This document shows positions 8,534 to 17,252 of a stretch of DNA of 64,000 bases, in pieces. The stretch lies in assembly GCF_014698505.1 (NCBI RefSeq), contig NZ_JACJTD010000021.1, forward strand, positions 1-64,000, in the 5' to 3' direction. The DNA comes from Nostoc foliaceum FACHB-393. GTDB taxonomy: Bacteria; Cyanobacteriota; Cyanobacteriia; Cyanobacteriales; Nostocaceae. The notes below the pieces were generated by a model that saw only the letters and a list, made by a program, of their open reading frames with translations, made no database searches and was not told where the DNA came from. Each line of letters opens with the position of its first letter. The stretch's first letter is position 1. A program made the position numbers and the translations under genes.

Positions 8534-9445
8534 TCAAAATCCCGCTATTGGGTCTGGTTCAGATTGGAGGAATTTGAGGAATCCATGCAATTCTTCTTCG
8601 GTTAGCAAAGTACGCCCCCGCTTGCCGTAGGTTTTAATTAGATGCTCCCGTCCCTGTTCTGGTGTCCAGCCTAAGCGCTGAAGTTCGACATCTGTTTTAG
8701 CAATTACATCCGATAAATCCACGGGTTCAGCTTTCTTCTTTCTCTTTCCTGTCGCTGGCGGGGTGGCGACATCCTCTTGAGGGCTGTAACTCCGAGGTGT
8801 AAATGGTGTGACATTATTGGCAGAAATTGCTGGAAAGGTTTGATTTTCAATCTCGTTACTAGACGTTACTTCCAAGTTTTCAACTGGAGGAGCAAATTCT
8901 AGCTCCCGGTTGGCAGTCACAGGAAAATTTTGACCTAAATCCTCGCTATAGGTATTGCTTGTACTTGCGCTTCGTGTCTCCGTTGGTATGGGAACAGCAC
9001 TGCTGTTACCGTACTGTTCGTTGTTGGTTGTTACTACTTCTGGTTTAATGTTCCGTACTCTGGAAGGCGGCAAAGATATTTCTTTGTCACTGACCACTGA
9101 CCACTGACTACCAACAAAATCCTCATCTTTTACAGAGGAATAGGCAGCAGACTCATTCAATCCACTTTTGGTATTTAAGGAAGGGTTTAGCTGCACTGGG
9201 GAAATTGAATTTGAGGTAAATGTCACTGATTCGGGTGGCGCATTTGTAATCCCCAAAACTATCAGCGCCCTGGTTCTGGCTTGGTCTTCTGCTGCTTCTA
9301 CTGTTTCTGCTGCTGCCATACCCGTAGCACGGGTTACGCCTTCAATTTGCACGCTTGCCCGGACAATATATTTTCCTTGAAAAATTTGCACTAATTCAGA
9401 AATCAGACTGCCCTTGGGATACAAGCTCTGGAATTGAGCCAACAT
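8534..9445 (-). CDS. conserved cyanobacterial two-domain protein of unknown function
   Basis: The 303-residue protein has two compact ends joined by a long, polar, low-complexity linker. The N-terminus (about 1-70) contains GKYIVRASVQIEGVTRATG followed by AEDQARTRALIVLGI. This strand-plus-helix pattern resembles small nucleic-acid-binding or annealing folds, but I cannot assign it. The C-terminus (about 235-300) holds LGWTPEQGREHLIKTYGKR and LLTEEELHGFLKFLQ, a helical module found at the ends of several cyanobacterial proteins. The linker (about 75-230) is rich in S, T, E and N and contains a peptide encoded by a tandem DNA repeat. It converges on clpP. The function is unknown. Confidence 0.7.
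   Translation of the reverse strand: MLAQFQSLYPKGSLISELVQIFQGKYIVRASVQIEGVTRATGMAAAETVEAAEDQARTRALIVLGITNAPPESVTFTSNSISPVQLNPSLNTKSGLNESAAYSSVKDEDFVGSQWSVVSDKEISLPPSRVRNIKPEVVTTNNEQYGNSSAVPIPTETRSASTSNTYSEDLGQNFPVTANRELEFAPPVENLEVTSSNEIENQTFPAISANNVTPFTPRSYSPQEDVATPPATGKRKKKAEPVDLSDVIAKTDVELQRLGWTPEQGREHLIKTYGKRGRTLLTEEELHGFLKFLQSEPDPIAGF
9086..9110. repeat. short tandem heptamer repeat inside a coding region
   Basis: Copies of CACTGAC/CACTGACC in tandem (seven-base period) lie within the linker of the 303-residue protein and are translated as SQWSVVSD. The same repeat type occurs outside genes at about 13502-13528. Such short tandemly repeated sequences are typical of Nostoc and usually intergenic. 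Confidence 0.7.
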
Positions 9446-10392
9446 AATATTGCTACCAATCTAAATCTTTTTAATAACGGGGTTGATACTGCCTGTATGC
9501 TCAAGCAAGGTAAACTACCCTTACTTTAATTTACATCTACTCGATACCCAGGATGCTTGCCAATATTGCATTTCTTCTCTACGAGACGCTACGCGAACAT
9601 TTTTAATTGCTTACTATCTGTCATCAGTTTCTTGGTAGGCGGTGAGCAGGTATAATTCTCTGCTTTGGGTCATCAAGGTAATATTCTTGCTTTGCCTTTT
9701 GTCCTAATTGTAGCAGTAGCTCTTTTTTGAGGAAATTGTTTGGCTAGTGCTAACTTACCTGGGTAGTCTTGCCTGCAATGCTATACTGATTACCCAAGTC
9801 GATATCTAGAACTATTTTCTGGAAGTGCGCTCTAAATCTACAATAATGAAGATAAGGTTCGCCCTCACTGCTTATTAAGCTGCTCACCTAATTGTTACCG
9901 ATTCTACATGTGGGAAAATTGGGTTCATCGGCAGTTCCTCCTAGTTAAAATCAGAGTCTAATGGCGTAAAATTACCTTCACTCTAGACAATCAAACACCT
10001 GTAGTTTCCACACCACTTGCTCCACTTGGGGAAACCCCAAGACCGCAGTGGCTCCCCTGCATAGCGCTTTTGGGCAGCATGGATTCTCTAAAACCCAGCT
10101 TCTCAAAAACCCGTCGCGTAATTACCTAGCGGGGCTAAATCTTAAATCAGGCGTGCTTTCTAAGTTTGGTTAGGTGAAGAGACTTGAACGCAGGCGAACT
10201 CTGAGAGCATGGTGCAGTGAGAAGTTCGTAGACGCCCAGAGTTGTCCGTGGGTCGGCTTCCTTTCCTTGGAACTTGGAAAGCCTTGCCTCAGGGCAATTC
10301 GTTTCCAGCTTGTTTCTGTAAGCCGTGAGGGTATACAGGAAAGAACCAGATTAAACAAAAAATGATGTTTTGACCAAAGGTCGGTTCACTGC
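9446..10392. other. long non-coding gap with a possible structured leader
   Basis: There is no convincing gene in this 947 bp. Near 9585-9600 is a copy of the common motif TACGAGACGCTACGCGAAC. A minus-strand frame at about 9624-9749 reads like a short gene tail (peptide segment KAKQEYYLDDPKQRIIPAHR) but has no start. From about 10000 the base composition becomes richer in G+C and several hairpins can be drawn: CTTTCC/GGAAAG, TGGAAA/TTTCCA enclosing TTGCC/GGCAA, and AACTCTG/CAGAGTT, up to about 60 bp before the ribonuclease-like gene. This may be a structured 5' leader or an unannotated RNA. Confidence 0.35.
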
Positions 10393-12747
10393 ATGGAATT
10401 TTCAATCGCTACACTCCTTGCCAATTTCACCGATGATAAATTGGTAGCTCGGAAAGTTTTGGAAAAGAAACTTGGCTGTGAAGATGAAAAAAGCTTACAA
10501 AAACTTCACATTGCCTTAGATGTTCTTGAAAAAATCGGCATTTTAGTAAAAGAACGGGGCAAGTACCGCCGTGTCTCAGAAGAGGGAATAATCGAGGCAA
10601 AACTCCGTTGCTCTAGTAAAGGTTTTTGCTTTGCTATTCAAGATGTGGAAGGAGCCGAGGATATTTACATCCGCGAAAGTCATCTGAGTAATGCTTGGAA
10701 TGGCGATCGCGTTTTGGTCAGAGTTCTCAAAGAAGGCAGTCGCCGTCGCTCTCCTGAAGGAGAGGTGAAGCTGATTCTAGAACGTTCCAACCACACGTTA
10801 CTGGCACGAATTAAGCAGGTGGAAACTGGTTTCCGGGCTGTGCCCTTAGATGATCGGTTGCTGTTTGAACTCAAGATCCAACCCAACGAAGCGAAGTTGG
10901 AAGAAGCGATCGATCATCTTGTTCATGTGGAAGTCTTGCGTTACCCGTTGGCACAATATCCTCCCCTTGGTCGAGTGGTACAAATCCTCGGCAGCGATGC
11001 CGAAGCCGCTGCTGATATAGATTTAGTTACGTGCAAACACGACCTTTCCCGGACTTTTCCTGATCATGTTCTAGAAGCAGCCACCAAGTTGCCCAAAAAG
11101 CTGCTCAAAGCAGACCTGAAAAATCGGCTAGATTTGCGTAATTTGTTTACCTTCACCATTGAAGGGGTAAATGGCGACACCAAAGTTATAGAAAACGCTT
11201 TTAGTTTAGAAAAAAACTTAGCCGGAAACTGGCTTTTGGGCGTTCATATCACTGATGTTTCTCACTATGTCCAACCTGACGAACCTCTAGATAGAGAAGC
11301 ACTCAAACGGGGTAAATCAGTGTATCTAGGAGAATTGGTATTGCCAATGTTACCGCCGACTGTAGCAGAGCGCTGTTCTTTGGTAGCTGGGAGCGATCGC
11401 TTAACTATCTCTTTTTTAATTACAATTGATCCTCAATCAGGACAAGTCTTGGAATGGGAAATTCAACCCAGTGTGATCAACGTAGAAACTGCACTGAGTA
11501 CAGAACAAGCTCAAGCAATTCTTACAGGTGAAGCTCAAGATCAATCTCCACAGATTTCTCAAATACTGCAAGACCTCCAAGCCTTGCAAACAGGCGTGAA
11601 ACAGGTACGGTTGACTCGTGGTAGCCTCCAGTTGAATCTGCCGCCTAGCCAAAACGCTTACTATGATGAGGGGATTCTCGGCGCTGTGGTGGTCAATGAT
11701 TTACCAGTGCGATCGCTACTCACGGAGTTGGTACTGTTAGTTAATCAACTAGTAGCAACTCACTTAAATGCTCTTGGTGTTCCCGCCATCTGGCGAGTCC
11801 AAGGTACACCCGATGTTGAAGATGTCCAGGAAATGCTGAAATTGGCAGTCAATTTAGGCGTTGACCTCACACTAGATCCAGAAGTCGATATCCAACCCTT
11901 AGATTATCAACATTTGACCACAGCTTTTGCTGAATCTCCCTCTGAGCAAGTTCTTACCTACTTATTACAAGATACACTTAAGCCGTCTGCGTACAGCACC
12001 ACTAAAGGTTCTCACTTTGGTCTGGCACTACCGCAATATGTCCACTTTAGCGCTCCCTTGCGGCGTTACCCAGATTTGCTGATGCAAAGAGTGTATTACA
12101 CGCTACTCGAAAACGGACGCGATCGCCGCAATACCCGTGTGAGAGAGCGCGTTAACCTGCGCCACTCCTCCAGCCACGAGGAAATTAACTGGAACGTTTT
12201 ACCCCCCGAATTACAACAAGAATTGCAAAGCGATTTGACTAGGGTAATTGTCCAAATCAACGACCGAGAAAAAGAAGTCCAAGAAGCTGAAGCCGATTTA
12301 GCCGGACTGCAAAAAGCCCAACTGATGAAGCAGCGCATCGGTCAGGTATTTCAAGGCGTAATTACTGGGGTTCAATCCTACGGTTTCTTTGTGGAAATTG
12401 AAGTCCCAGCCGCTGAAGTCGAATCCAGCAATAATCCTGGTGTGCCTTTGAGGGTGGAAGGATTGGTACACGTCAGTTCTCTCAAAGACGATTGGTATGA
12501 ATATCGTGCCAGACAACAGGCGCTGTTTGGTCGCAAAAATCGCGCTTCTTATAGACTAGGCGATCGCGTCGCTGTACAAGTTAAAAGTGTCGATTACTAC
12601 CGTCAGCAAATTGATTTGGTAACAGTCGGCAGCGATGGCGTAGCCAAAGGTTTAACTGGTAATGCTTCCAATGACGATCTTTCAGACCTCTACTTGCCAA
12701 ATGATATTGAGCCTGACGATCTAGATCCCTACTCTGAGGATGAGTAA
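10393..12747 (+). CDS. RNase II/R family (RNB domain) protein with divergent catalytic cluster
   Basis: This 784-residue protein has the RNase R layout: an N-terminal winged-helix-like segment, cold-shock-like domains, the RNB domain (about 230-590) and a C-terminal S1 domain (about 650-745, VFQGVITGVQSYGFFVEIE), then an acidic tail. RNB motifs VHITDVSHYV, SVYLGELVLPMLPP and HFSAPLRRYPDLLMQR are clear. RNases of this family degrade RNA 3' to 5'. However, the usual metal-binding motif (TIDG..D.DDA) reads TIEGVNGDTKVIENA at 255-269, so the expected Asp residues are Glu257, Glu267 and Asn268, with a two-residue insertion. Activity may be altered or lost. Cyanobacteria have two RNB paralogues, and this may be the Zam-like one. 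ubiX follows after 17 bp. Confidence 0.88.
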   Translation: MEFSIATLLANFTDDKLVARKVLEKKLGCEDEKSLQKLHIALDVLEKIGILVKERGKYRRVSEEGIIEAKLRCSSKGFCFAIQDVEGAEDIYIRESHLSNAWNGDRVLVRVLKEGSRRRSPEGEVKLILERSNHTLLARIKQVETGFRAVPLDDRLLFELKIQPNEAKLEEAIDHLVHVEVLRYPLAQYPPLGRVVQILGSDAEAAADIDLVTCKHDLSRTFPDHVLEAATKLPKKLLKADLKNRLDLRNLFTFTIEGVNGDTKVIENAFSLEKNLAGNWLLGVHITDVSHYVQPDEPLDREALKRGKSVYLGELVLPMLPPTVAERCSLVAGSDRLTISFLITIDPQSGQVLEWEIQPSVINVETALSTEQAQAILTGEAQDQSPQISQILQDLQALQTGVKQVRLTRGSLQLNLPPSQNAYYDEGILGAVVVNDLPVRSLLTELVLLVNQLVATHLNALGVPAIWRVQGTPDVEDVQEMLKLAVNLGVDLTLDPEVDIQPLDYQHLTTAFAESPSEQVLTYLLQDTLKPSAYSTTKGSHFGLALPQYVHFSAPLRRYPDLLMQRVYYTLLENGRDRRNTRVRERVNLRHSSSHEEINWNVLPPELQQELQSDLTRVIVQINDREKEVQEAEADLAGLQKAQLMKQRIGQVFQGVITGVQSYGFFVEIEVPAAEVESSNNPGVPLRVEGLVHVSSLKDDWYEYRARQQALFGRKNRASYRLGDRVAVQVKSVDYYRQQIDLVTVGSDGVAKGLTGNASNDDLSDLYLPNDIEPDDLDPYSEDE

Positions 12748-12764
12748 AATTAACTAACTTTTAC

Positions 12765-13385
12765 GTGCCAAATAACACTAAGCCTCTAATTTTAGGCGTA
12801 TCGGGCGCATCTGGTCTGATTTACGCTGTTCGCGCGATCAAATTTTTGCTAGAAGCGGATTATAGTATTGAATTGGTTGCCTCTAAATCTACTTACATGG
12901 TTTGGCAATCAGAACAGGAAATTCGGATGCCAGCAGAACCAACCGGGCAAGAGCAATTCTGGCGAGAGCAAGCTGGAGTTGCACTTTCGGGCAAACTCCG
13001 CTGTCATCCTTGGAGTGATGTTGGAGCCGGGATTGCCAGTGGTTCCTTTGCCACTCTGGGGATGATGATCATTCCATGCAGTATGAGCACAGTGGCAAAG
13101 CTAGCGGTTGGCTTGAGTTCCGATTTACTAGAACGAGCGGCGGATGTCCAACTCAAAGAAGGACGAAAACTGGTCATTGTCCCGCGGGAAACTCCTTTTA
13201 GCCTCATCCATCTCCGTAACTTAACCTCTCTAGCAGAAGTTGGAGTGAGAATTGTCCCTGCTATTCCCGCCTGGTATCATAATCCCCAAACCATCGAGGA
13301 TTTAGTTGATTTTGTAGTTGCCCGTGCTTTAGATCAACTAGATATTGACTGCATCCCAATTCAGCGGTGGCAAGGTCGTCGCTAA
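12765..13385 (+). CDS. ubiX: flavin prenyltransferase UbiX
   Basis: UbiX joins dimethylallyl phosphate to FMN to make the prenylated flavin cofactor needed by UbiD-type decarboxylases, here presumably in plastoquinone or related quinone synthesis. The flavin-binding GVSGASGLIYAVRA lies at residues 11-24. GMMIIPCSMSTVAKLAVG and LVIVPRETPFSLIHLRN are hallmark motifs. The start is a GTG at 12765; 206 residues is the usual length. The 17-bp gap from the ribonuclease-like gene suggests cotranscription. Confidence 0.95.
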   Translation: MPNNTKPLILGVSGASGLIYAVRAIKFLLEADYSIELVASKSTYMVWQSEQEIRMPAEPTGQEQFWREQAGVALSGKLRCHPWSDVGAGIASGSFATLGMMIIPCSMSTVAKLAVGLSSDLLERAADVQLKEGRKLVIVPRETPFSLIHLRNLTSLAEVGVRIVPAIPAWYHNPQTIEDLVDFVVARALDQLDIDCIPIQRWQGRR

Positions 13386-13455
13386 CGCCCTCAGTGGACT
13401 CATCGAAAATTTCACAATAGTCCTAAAAGGGTAATGATAGAGATGGCTGATAGTG

Positions 13456-13528
13456 TCAGTAGTAAGTAAACAGTAATCAGTGAAGAATAATCAGACTGAT
13501 AACTGACCACTGACTACTGACCACTGAT
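13456..13528. repeat. short tandem repeat tract
   Basis: Degenerate direct copies of ACTGACCACTGACT-type heptamers with AATCAGT-like variants fill the last 70 bp before the gene at 13531. This is the same repeat class as at 9086-9110. It occupies the position where a promoter or leader of the next gene would be. Confidence 0.6.
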
Positions 13529-13530
13529 AA

Positions 13531-14253
13531 ATGACAACTGACAAAATTGCTATGGCTGTAATTCGCTTAATTCTATTGGTGGCGGTACTGGGAGGACTAA
13601 CACTGTTGTTAGTCCAAAATTTCTCACCTGCCCTATCGCTAGTATTTTTGGGCGTGCGAACTCAACCATTACCACTAGCGATATGGATTTTGTTCAGTAC
13701 TACCACTGGTGCTTTCACAACTGTATTGATTGCTACCTTGTTTAACTTATCCAATTATTTTGGGGGAGGACAACGCCAAACTTCTGACCGCCGAAGCGTA
13801 ACTCCGCCTCGTGCGAAGGGAAACCGTAGAGAAGAACCTACATCTCGTCCTGCCAGTTCTCCACCACCAGCTAGTAAAAAAGAAGAGCCTACTAGTGATG
13901 TATTTGATGATTGGGAGACAAATGGCAGTAGAGATGATGATTGGAATTTTGATGAAAGGTCAGAGGAAGCGCCTAATCCTAATCCTCAAGCTCAACAGCC
14001 TAGAGACTCTAAAACTTATGAACGTCAATCAGAAGTCAAAAGCAGTTCTCAGTCTGGTTCAGTTTATTCCTACAGCTACCGTGAGCCAAAAAATACGGCT
14101 GCGGGAAAAACTGAATCTGTTTACGATGCTGATTACCGGGTAATTATCCCCCCTTATCAGCCGCCGGCTACCAATCAAGCTGATGATGATGATTGGGACT
14201 TTTTTGATGATGATGATGATTTTGAGGATGATGATAAACGCCCCCGTCGATGA
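13531..14253 (+). CDS. LapA-like (DUF1049) membrane protein with acidic tail
   Basis: Two membrane segments (about residues 8-29 and 46-70) form a hairpin typical of lipopolysaccharide-assembly LapA-domain proteins, with the motif LLLVQNFSPALSLVFLG between them. The remaining 165 residues are cytoplasmic in likelihood, disordered, and rich in Ser, Arg and acidic residues, ending in a run of Asp broken by Trp and Phe (DDDDWDFFDD) and a basic KRPRR. In cyanobacteria the role of such proteins is not known. The acidic codon runs (GATGAT) make the 3' end itself a repetitive tract. Confidence 0.75.
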   Translation: MTTDKIAMAVIRLILLVAVLGGLTLLLVQNFSPALSLVFLGVRTQPLPLAIWILFSTTTGAFTTVLIATLFNLSNYFGGGQRQTSDRRSVTPPRAKGNRREEPTSRPASSPPPASKKEEPTSDVFDDWETNGSRDDDWNFDERSEEAPNPNPQAQQPRDSKTYERQSEVKSSSQSGSVYSYSYREPKNTAAGKTESVYDADYRVIIPPYQPPATNQADDDDWDFFDDDDDFEDDDKRPRR

Positions 14254-14272
14254 GATGTAGGAGGCTACGTCT

Positions 14273-14467
14273 CTACTTGATGCCACACCGCTCTCTAGAC
14301 TCCTGCTTGACCTTACCAGTCATGGCAGCTTCCTGCAAAGTCATGAAAGCATTAAAATCTTCCAAGTCATATCGGGTAGTCAACAGTTGTCGTAGTTGAT
14401 TTTCAGCTTCCACTGTCAAATAGCCAGTTGCTAAAGCTTTTTGTACAACGTCACGAATTCTATTCAT
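14273..14467 (-). CDS. small conserved cyanobacterial protein
   Basis: The ATG at 14465-14467 starts a 64-residue protein (MNRIRDVVQKALATGYLTVE). Its body is helical and charged, with LRQLLTTRYDLEDFNAFMTLQ in the middle, a pattern I associate with a small hypothetical family conserved in cyanobacteria. An in-frame start 11 codons upstream is possible but adds a poor sequence. There is no signal peptide or membrane span. It converges on the LapA-like gene with a gap of 19 bp. The function is unknown. Confidence 0.65.
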   Translation of the reverse strand: MNRIRDVVQKALATGYLTVEAENQLRQLLTTRYDLEDFNAFMTLQEAAMTGKVKQESRERCGIK

Positions 14468-15343
14468 AGTTGACGCCTCATTCATCCTATATTTATTCAT
14501 TCAGGCTTATTGGGGTGAAATATGCAGTAGTCTTTGTGCCGAAACTTCAAAATTGCAAAGTTTTTTTGGGCGATCGCAGTAAAAAAGTCATCATTTACAC
14601 CTCTATCAGAAACATTTAATTGTTTGGGGCTTGTTATAACTAGATTTTTAGAATAACTACACGGTGCTGGTAGAAACACAGTATTGTGTATACTTAAAAT
14701 TAACCACCAGAGTGAAAATTCGGATTATTTAGATAGACAGAAATTGTTTGGATAAAGTTTCAAACAAGCTATATTAATTTTTTCGTTAAGCATAGCGATC
14801 GCTATGCAGCAATTACCAAGTTACTTCAGAAAATTTACTACATTCCTGAGAAATTCATCATTTATTACTGATGGTAATTTCACAGAAAAATCGTTAATCT
14901 CCTGCCTAAGTTACTTTAAATACATTAACAACAGTAATAACGGCAGTTAATTCAAATCAATTAGAAGATGAATTTGTAGAATTTAAAAATAATTGAAAGT
15001 TAGAAAAGTTATACGTAAATTTGATATTGGCACAGGGAAAAGCCTTATTATCCATTGAAAATAAATTACTCAAAGGTTTACTTTACGCTTCTAATTCTGC
15101 GGAAATTGCTAATGGAGTTTATCGAAGCCGTAGTAGCAGTACTGTTAGAGTTTTTCTTTGTAATCGATTATATAAATACATAGAATAAATGCTGAGTAAC
15201 CAGGCAGAATACTCAGTAAAATAAAAAACTGGAGCTGTATGATGCGTTTGCTAGCAAAAGCAGAATCGAAAATATCAGCTAATTGGCGATTGCTTTTCTA
15301 GAACATCGGTTGAATACGCAGGTATGAGTCGTTGAGTTTATAA
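14468..15343. other. A+T-rich gap between small gene and aroK
   Basis: This 876-bp region is mostly A+T-rich and carries one HIP1-like GCGATCGCT near 14796. A short coding remnant at 14997-15188 is listed separately. Nothing else protein-like or RNA-like stands out. Confidence 0.4.
14997..15188 (+). pseudogene. remnant of an HTH-type effector-associated domain
   Basis: A frame closed by TAA at 15186-15188 has no ATG but reads LAQGKALLSIENKLLKGLLY and later SSSTVRVFLCNRLYKYIE. The latter part resembles the helix-turn-helix ends (TVRxxLxxxLYRYIE) found at the front of many large Nostoc signalling proteins. Only TTG or non-standard starts are available and the body that should follow is missing, so this looks like a broken-off N-terminal domain. 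Confidence 0.35.
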
Positions 15344-15964
15344 TTGGAAACTGTGACTCAGCACGGGCTAAACGCCCCACTACCGCTAACAGAACTCATA
15401 ATTGGAGCGAAGCAACTGGTGAGCAGCTTATTACAAGGAGTCAACCTTTACTTAATTGGGATGATGGGCGTTGGTAAGACGACAATAGGGCGCTTACTGG
15501 CAAAGGAACTGGGTTATGGGTTTGTAGATACCGATGATGTCATTTCCCAAGCAACAGGTAAATCTATCAATCAGTTATTTGCAGAAGTTGGCGAAGCAGG
15601 GTTTCGCAAGCTAGAAAGTGATGTGCTTTCACAAGTCTGTGCTTTTACAAAGTTGACTATAGCAACCGGTGGAGGCATTGTACTGCGGCGAGAAAATTGG
15701 GGTTACTTGCACCACGGTTTGATAGTGTGGCTAGATGCGCCAGTGGAGCTAATTTATAACCGTTTAGCTGAGGATACCACAAGACCACTGCTGCAAGATG
15801 TTGATCCTAAAGGTAAATTGCGATCGCTTCTCGAACAACGAACACCACTTTACTCTCAAGCTGATTTGCATATCACGGTGCAAGAGGCAGATACACCTGA
15901 AGACATTGCCAAGCGAATACTTGAGGCAATTCCTAACGTTCTTAAACCACAAGTTTCTCATTAA
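15344..15964 (+). CDS. aroK: shikimate kinase AroK
   Basis: AroK phosphorylates shikimate with ATP in the chorismate pathway. The P-loop GMMGVGKTT is at residues 39-47, DTDDVISQATGKSI carries the shikimate- and Mg-binding Asp residues, EAGFRKLESDVL and ATGGGIV form the shikimate pocket, and DTTRPLL is the lid with its Arg. The open frame begins with TTG at 15344; GTG at 15353 is the alternative, and no upstream ATG fits. An N-terminal extension of about 30 residues before the fold is usual in cyanobacteria. Confidence 0.94.
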   Translation: METVTQHGLNAPLPLTELIIGAKQLVSSLLQGVNLYLIGMMGVGKTTIGRLLAKELGYGFVDTDDVISQATGKSINQLFAEVGEAGFRKLESDVLSQVCAFTKLTIATGGGIVLRRENWGYLHHGLIVWLDAPVELIYNRLAEDTTRPLLQDVDPKGKLRSLLEQRTPLYSQADLHITVQEADTPEDIAKRILEAIPNVLKPQVSH

Positions 15965-15976
15965 GGAAGACTCAAG

Positions 15977-16225
15977 TTACCAAATTTTAGCCATCCGTAA
16001 GACAAATCCTGGTAATTCTGGAGTGCCGATAACTGCTTCGGGATTTTCCAAAATTTCAAGTTCTCGATTAGGACGGTAAATGTAGACTTTTCGATTCTGC
16101 CGATCAATTAACCAGCCTAGTAATGCACCGTTATTGATGTACTCCTGCATTTTCTCTTGTAACAGAACCAAACAGCTATGGCTGATCAGTACAAACATAC
16201 TCGACTTTAACATTAGAGATTGTGA
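15977..16225 (-). pseudogene. C-terminal remnant of a Uma2-family endonuclease gene
   Basis: On the minus strand the last 60-75 codons read as a clear Uma2 (DUF820) C-terminus: LLQEKMQEYINNGALLGWLI, then RKVYIYRPNRELEILENPE and LPGFVLRMAKIW. The N-terminal half, including the PDW and E-x-x nuclease motifs, is absent; upstream codons read as unrelated, Cys/Ser-rich sequence. An intact Uma2 protein has about 190-200 residues, so this is a 5'-deleted copy squeezed between aroK and argB. It keeps its reading frame to the stop at 15977. Confidence 0.8.
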
Positions 16226-16285
16226 CGAGTTACAAAGTCTTCTACACTGACTGAAATAGGTTTTAACTCTCAACGGCGGCTCCTC

Positions 16286-17182
16286 ATGACGGTCAACGAT
16301 TCTGAATACATCAGGCAAGCTGAAGCCACTCGTGTGCGTGTACTAAGCGAAGCACTACCTTATATTCAACAATTCGCCGGTCGCACTGTTGTTGTCAAAT
16401 ATGGTGGCGCAGCTATGAAAGATAGCACACTCAAAGACAAAGTTATCCGCGACATTGTATTCTTATCCTGCGTGGGCTTGCGTCCGATTGTAGTACACGG
16501 CGGCGGCCCAGAAATTAACAGCTGGTTAGATAAGCTGGGAATCGAACCACAATTTAAGAATGGTCTGCGAGTCACTGATGCCGCCACAATGGATGTGGTG
16601 GAAATGGTTTTAGTTGGTCGAGTTAACAAAGAAATTGTCGCGCTAATTAACCAAGCTGGTGGATTGGCTGTAGGACTTTGCGGCAAAGACGGTAATCTAT
16701 TTACAGCCCGTCCCCAAGGTCAAGAAGGCATCGGTTTTGTGGGGGAAGTCAGCAATGTGAATATCAAGATTTTGGACACCCTCGCTAGCAATGGCTATAT
16801 TCCGGTAGTGTCCAGCGTAGCCGCAGACGAGACAGGGCAAGCTTATAACATTAACGCCGATACTGTAGCTGGAGAAATCGCTGCTGCACTAGGAGCAGAA
16901 AAGTTAATTTTACTGACCGACACAAGTGGAATTTTAAAAGATTACAAAGACCAATCTACTTTGATTCCAAAAGTAGATATCCGCGAAGCCCGCGAGTTGA
17001 TTGCCAATGGTATAGTCAGTGGTGGGATGATCCCTAAAGTGAATTGTTGTGTGCGATCGCTCGCTCAAGGAGTTCGTGCAGCACACATCATCGATGGTCG
17101 CATTCCTCACGCCCTCTTACTAGAAATCTTTACTGACGTTGGGATTGGGACAATGATTCTCGGTTCGCAGTTTACTTCGTAA
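16286..17182 (+). CDS. argB: acetylglutamate kinase ArgB
   Basis: ArgB phosphorylates N-acetylglutamate, the controlling step of arginine synthesis. Key motifs are [11 protein letters not shown] (Lys38), [11 protein letters not shown] (around His71) and [20 protein letters not shown]. In cyanobacteria this enzyme is activated by the nitrogen signal protein PII and feeds arginine into cyanophycin and polyamine routes; the C-terminal [20 protein letters not shown] region belongs to the arginine/PII-responsive lobe. The ATG at 16286 and length of 298 residues are normal. No NtcA box is evident upstream. A 28-bp palindrome follows the stop. Confidence 0.96.
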   Translation: MTVNDSEYIRQAEATRVRVLSEALPYIQQFAGRTVVVKYGGAAMKDSTLKDKVIRDIVFLSCVGLRPIVVHGGGPEINSWLDKLGIEPQFKNGLRVTDAATMDVVEMVLVGRVNKEIVALINQAGGLAVGLCGKDGNLFTARPQGQEGIGFVGEVSNVNIKILDTLASNGYIPVVSSVAADETGQAYNINADTVAGEIAAALGAEKLILLTDTSGILKDYKDQSTLIPKVDIREARELIANGIVSGGMIPKVNCCVRSLAQGVRAAHIIDGRIPHALLLEIFTDVGIGTMILGSQFTS

Positions 17183-17191
17183 GAGTTAGGA

Positions 17192-17219
17192 GTAGAGACG
17201 CGATTAATCGCGTCTCTAC
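17192..17219. repeat. 28-bp perfect palindrome of a dispersed family
   Basis: GTAGAGACGCGATT is followed immediately by its reverse complement. A longer, interrupted version of the same sequence occurs at 38994-39066. It sits between convergent genes and could act as a terminator, but it has no U-tract; it is best seen as a mobile palindromic repeat. Confidence 0.8.
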
Positions 17220-17252
17220 AGGAATTATCCTAGTCTGCTCCCTAACCTCACT

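Noticed and set aside
10170-10365. Overlapping open frames on both strands before the RNB-domain gene
   Set aside because: Neither has a family pattern or ribosome site; the region is better explained as non-coding, perhaps structured RNA.
9990-10392. RNase P RNA, tmRNA or 6S RNA
   Set aside because: The hallmark conserved blocks of rnpB and tmRNA are absent; 6S cannot be judged by eye, so no RNA name is given.
14497-14679. 60-codon minus-strand frame upstream of the small conserved gene
   Set aside because: No family pattern and no start signal; the gap is A+T-rich non-coding sequence.
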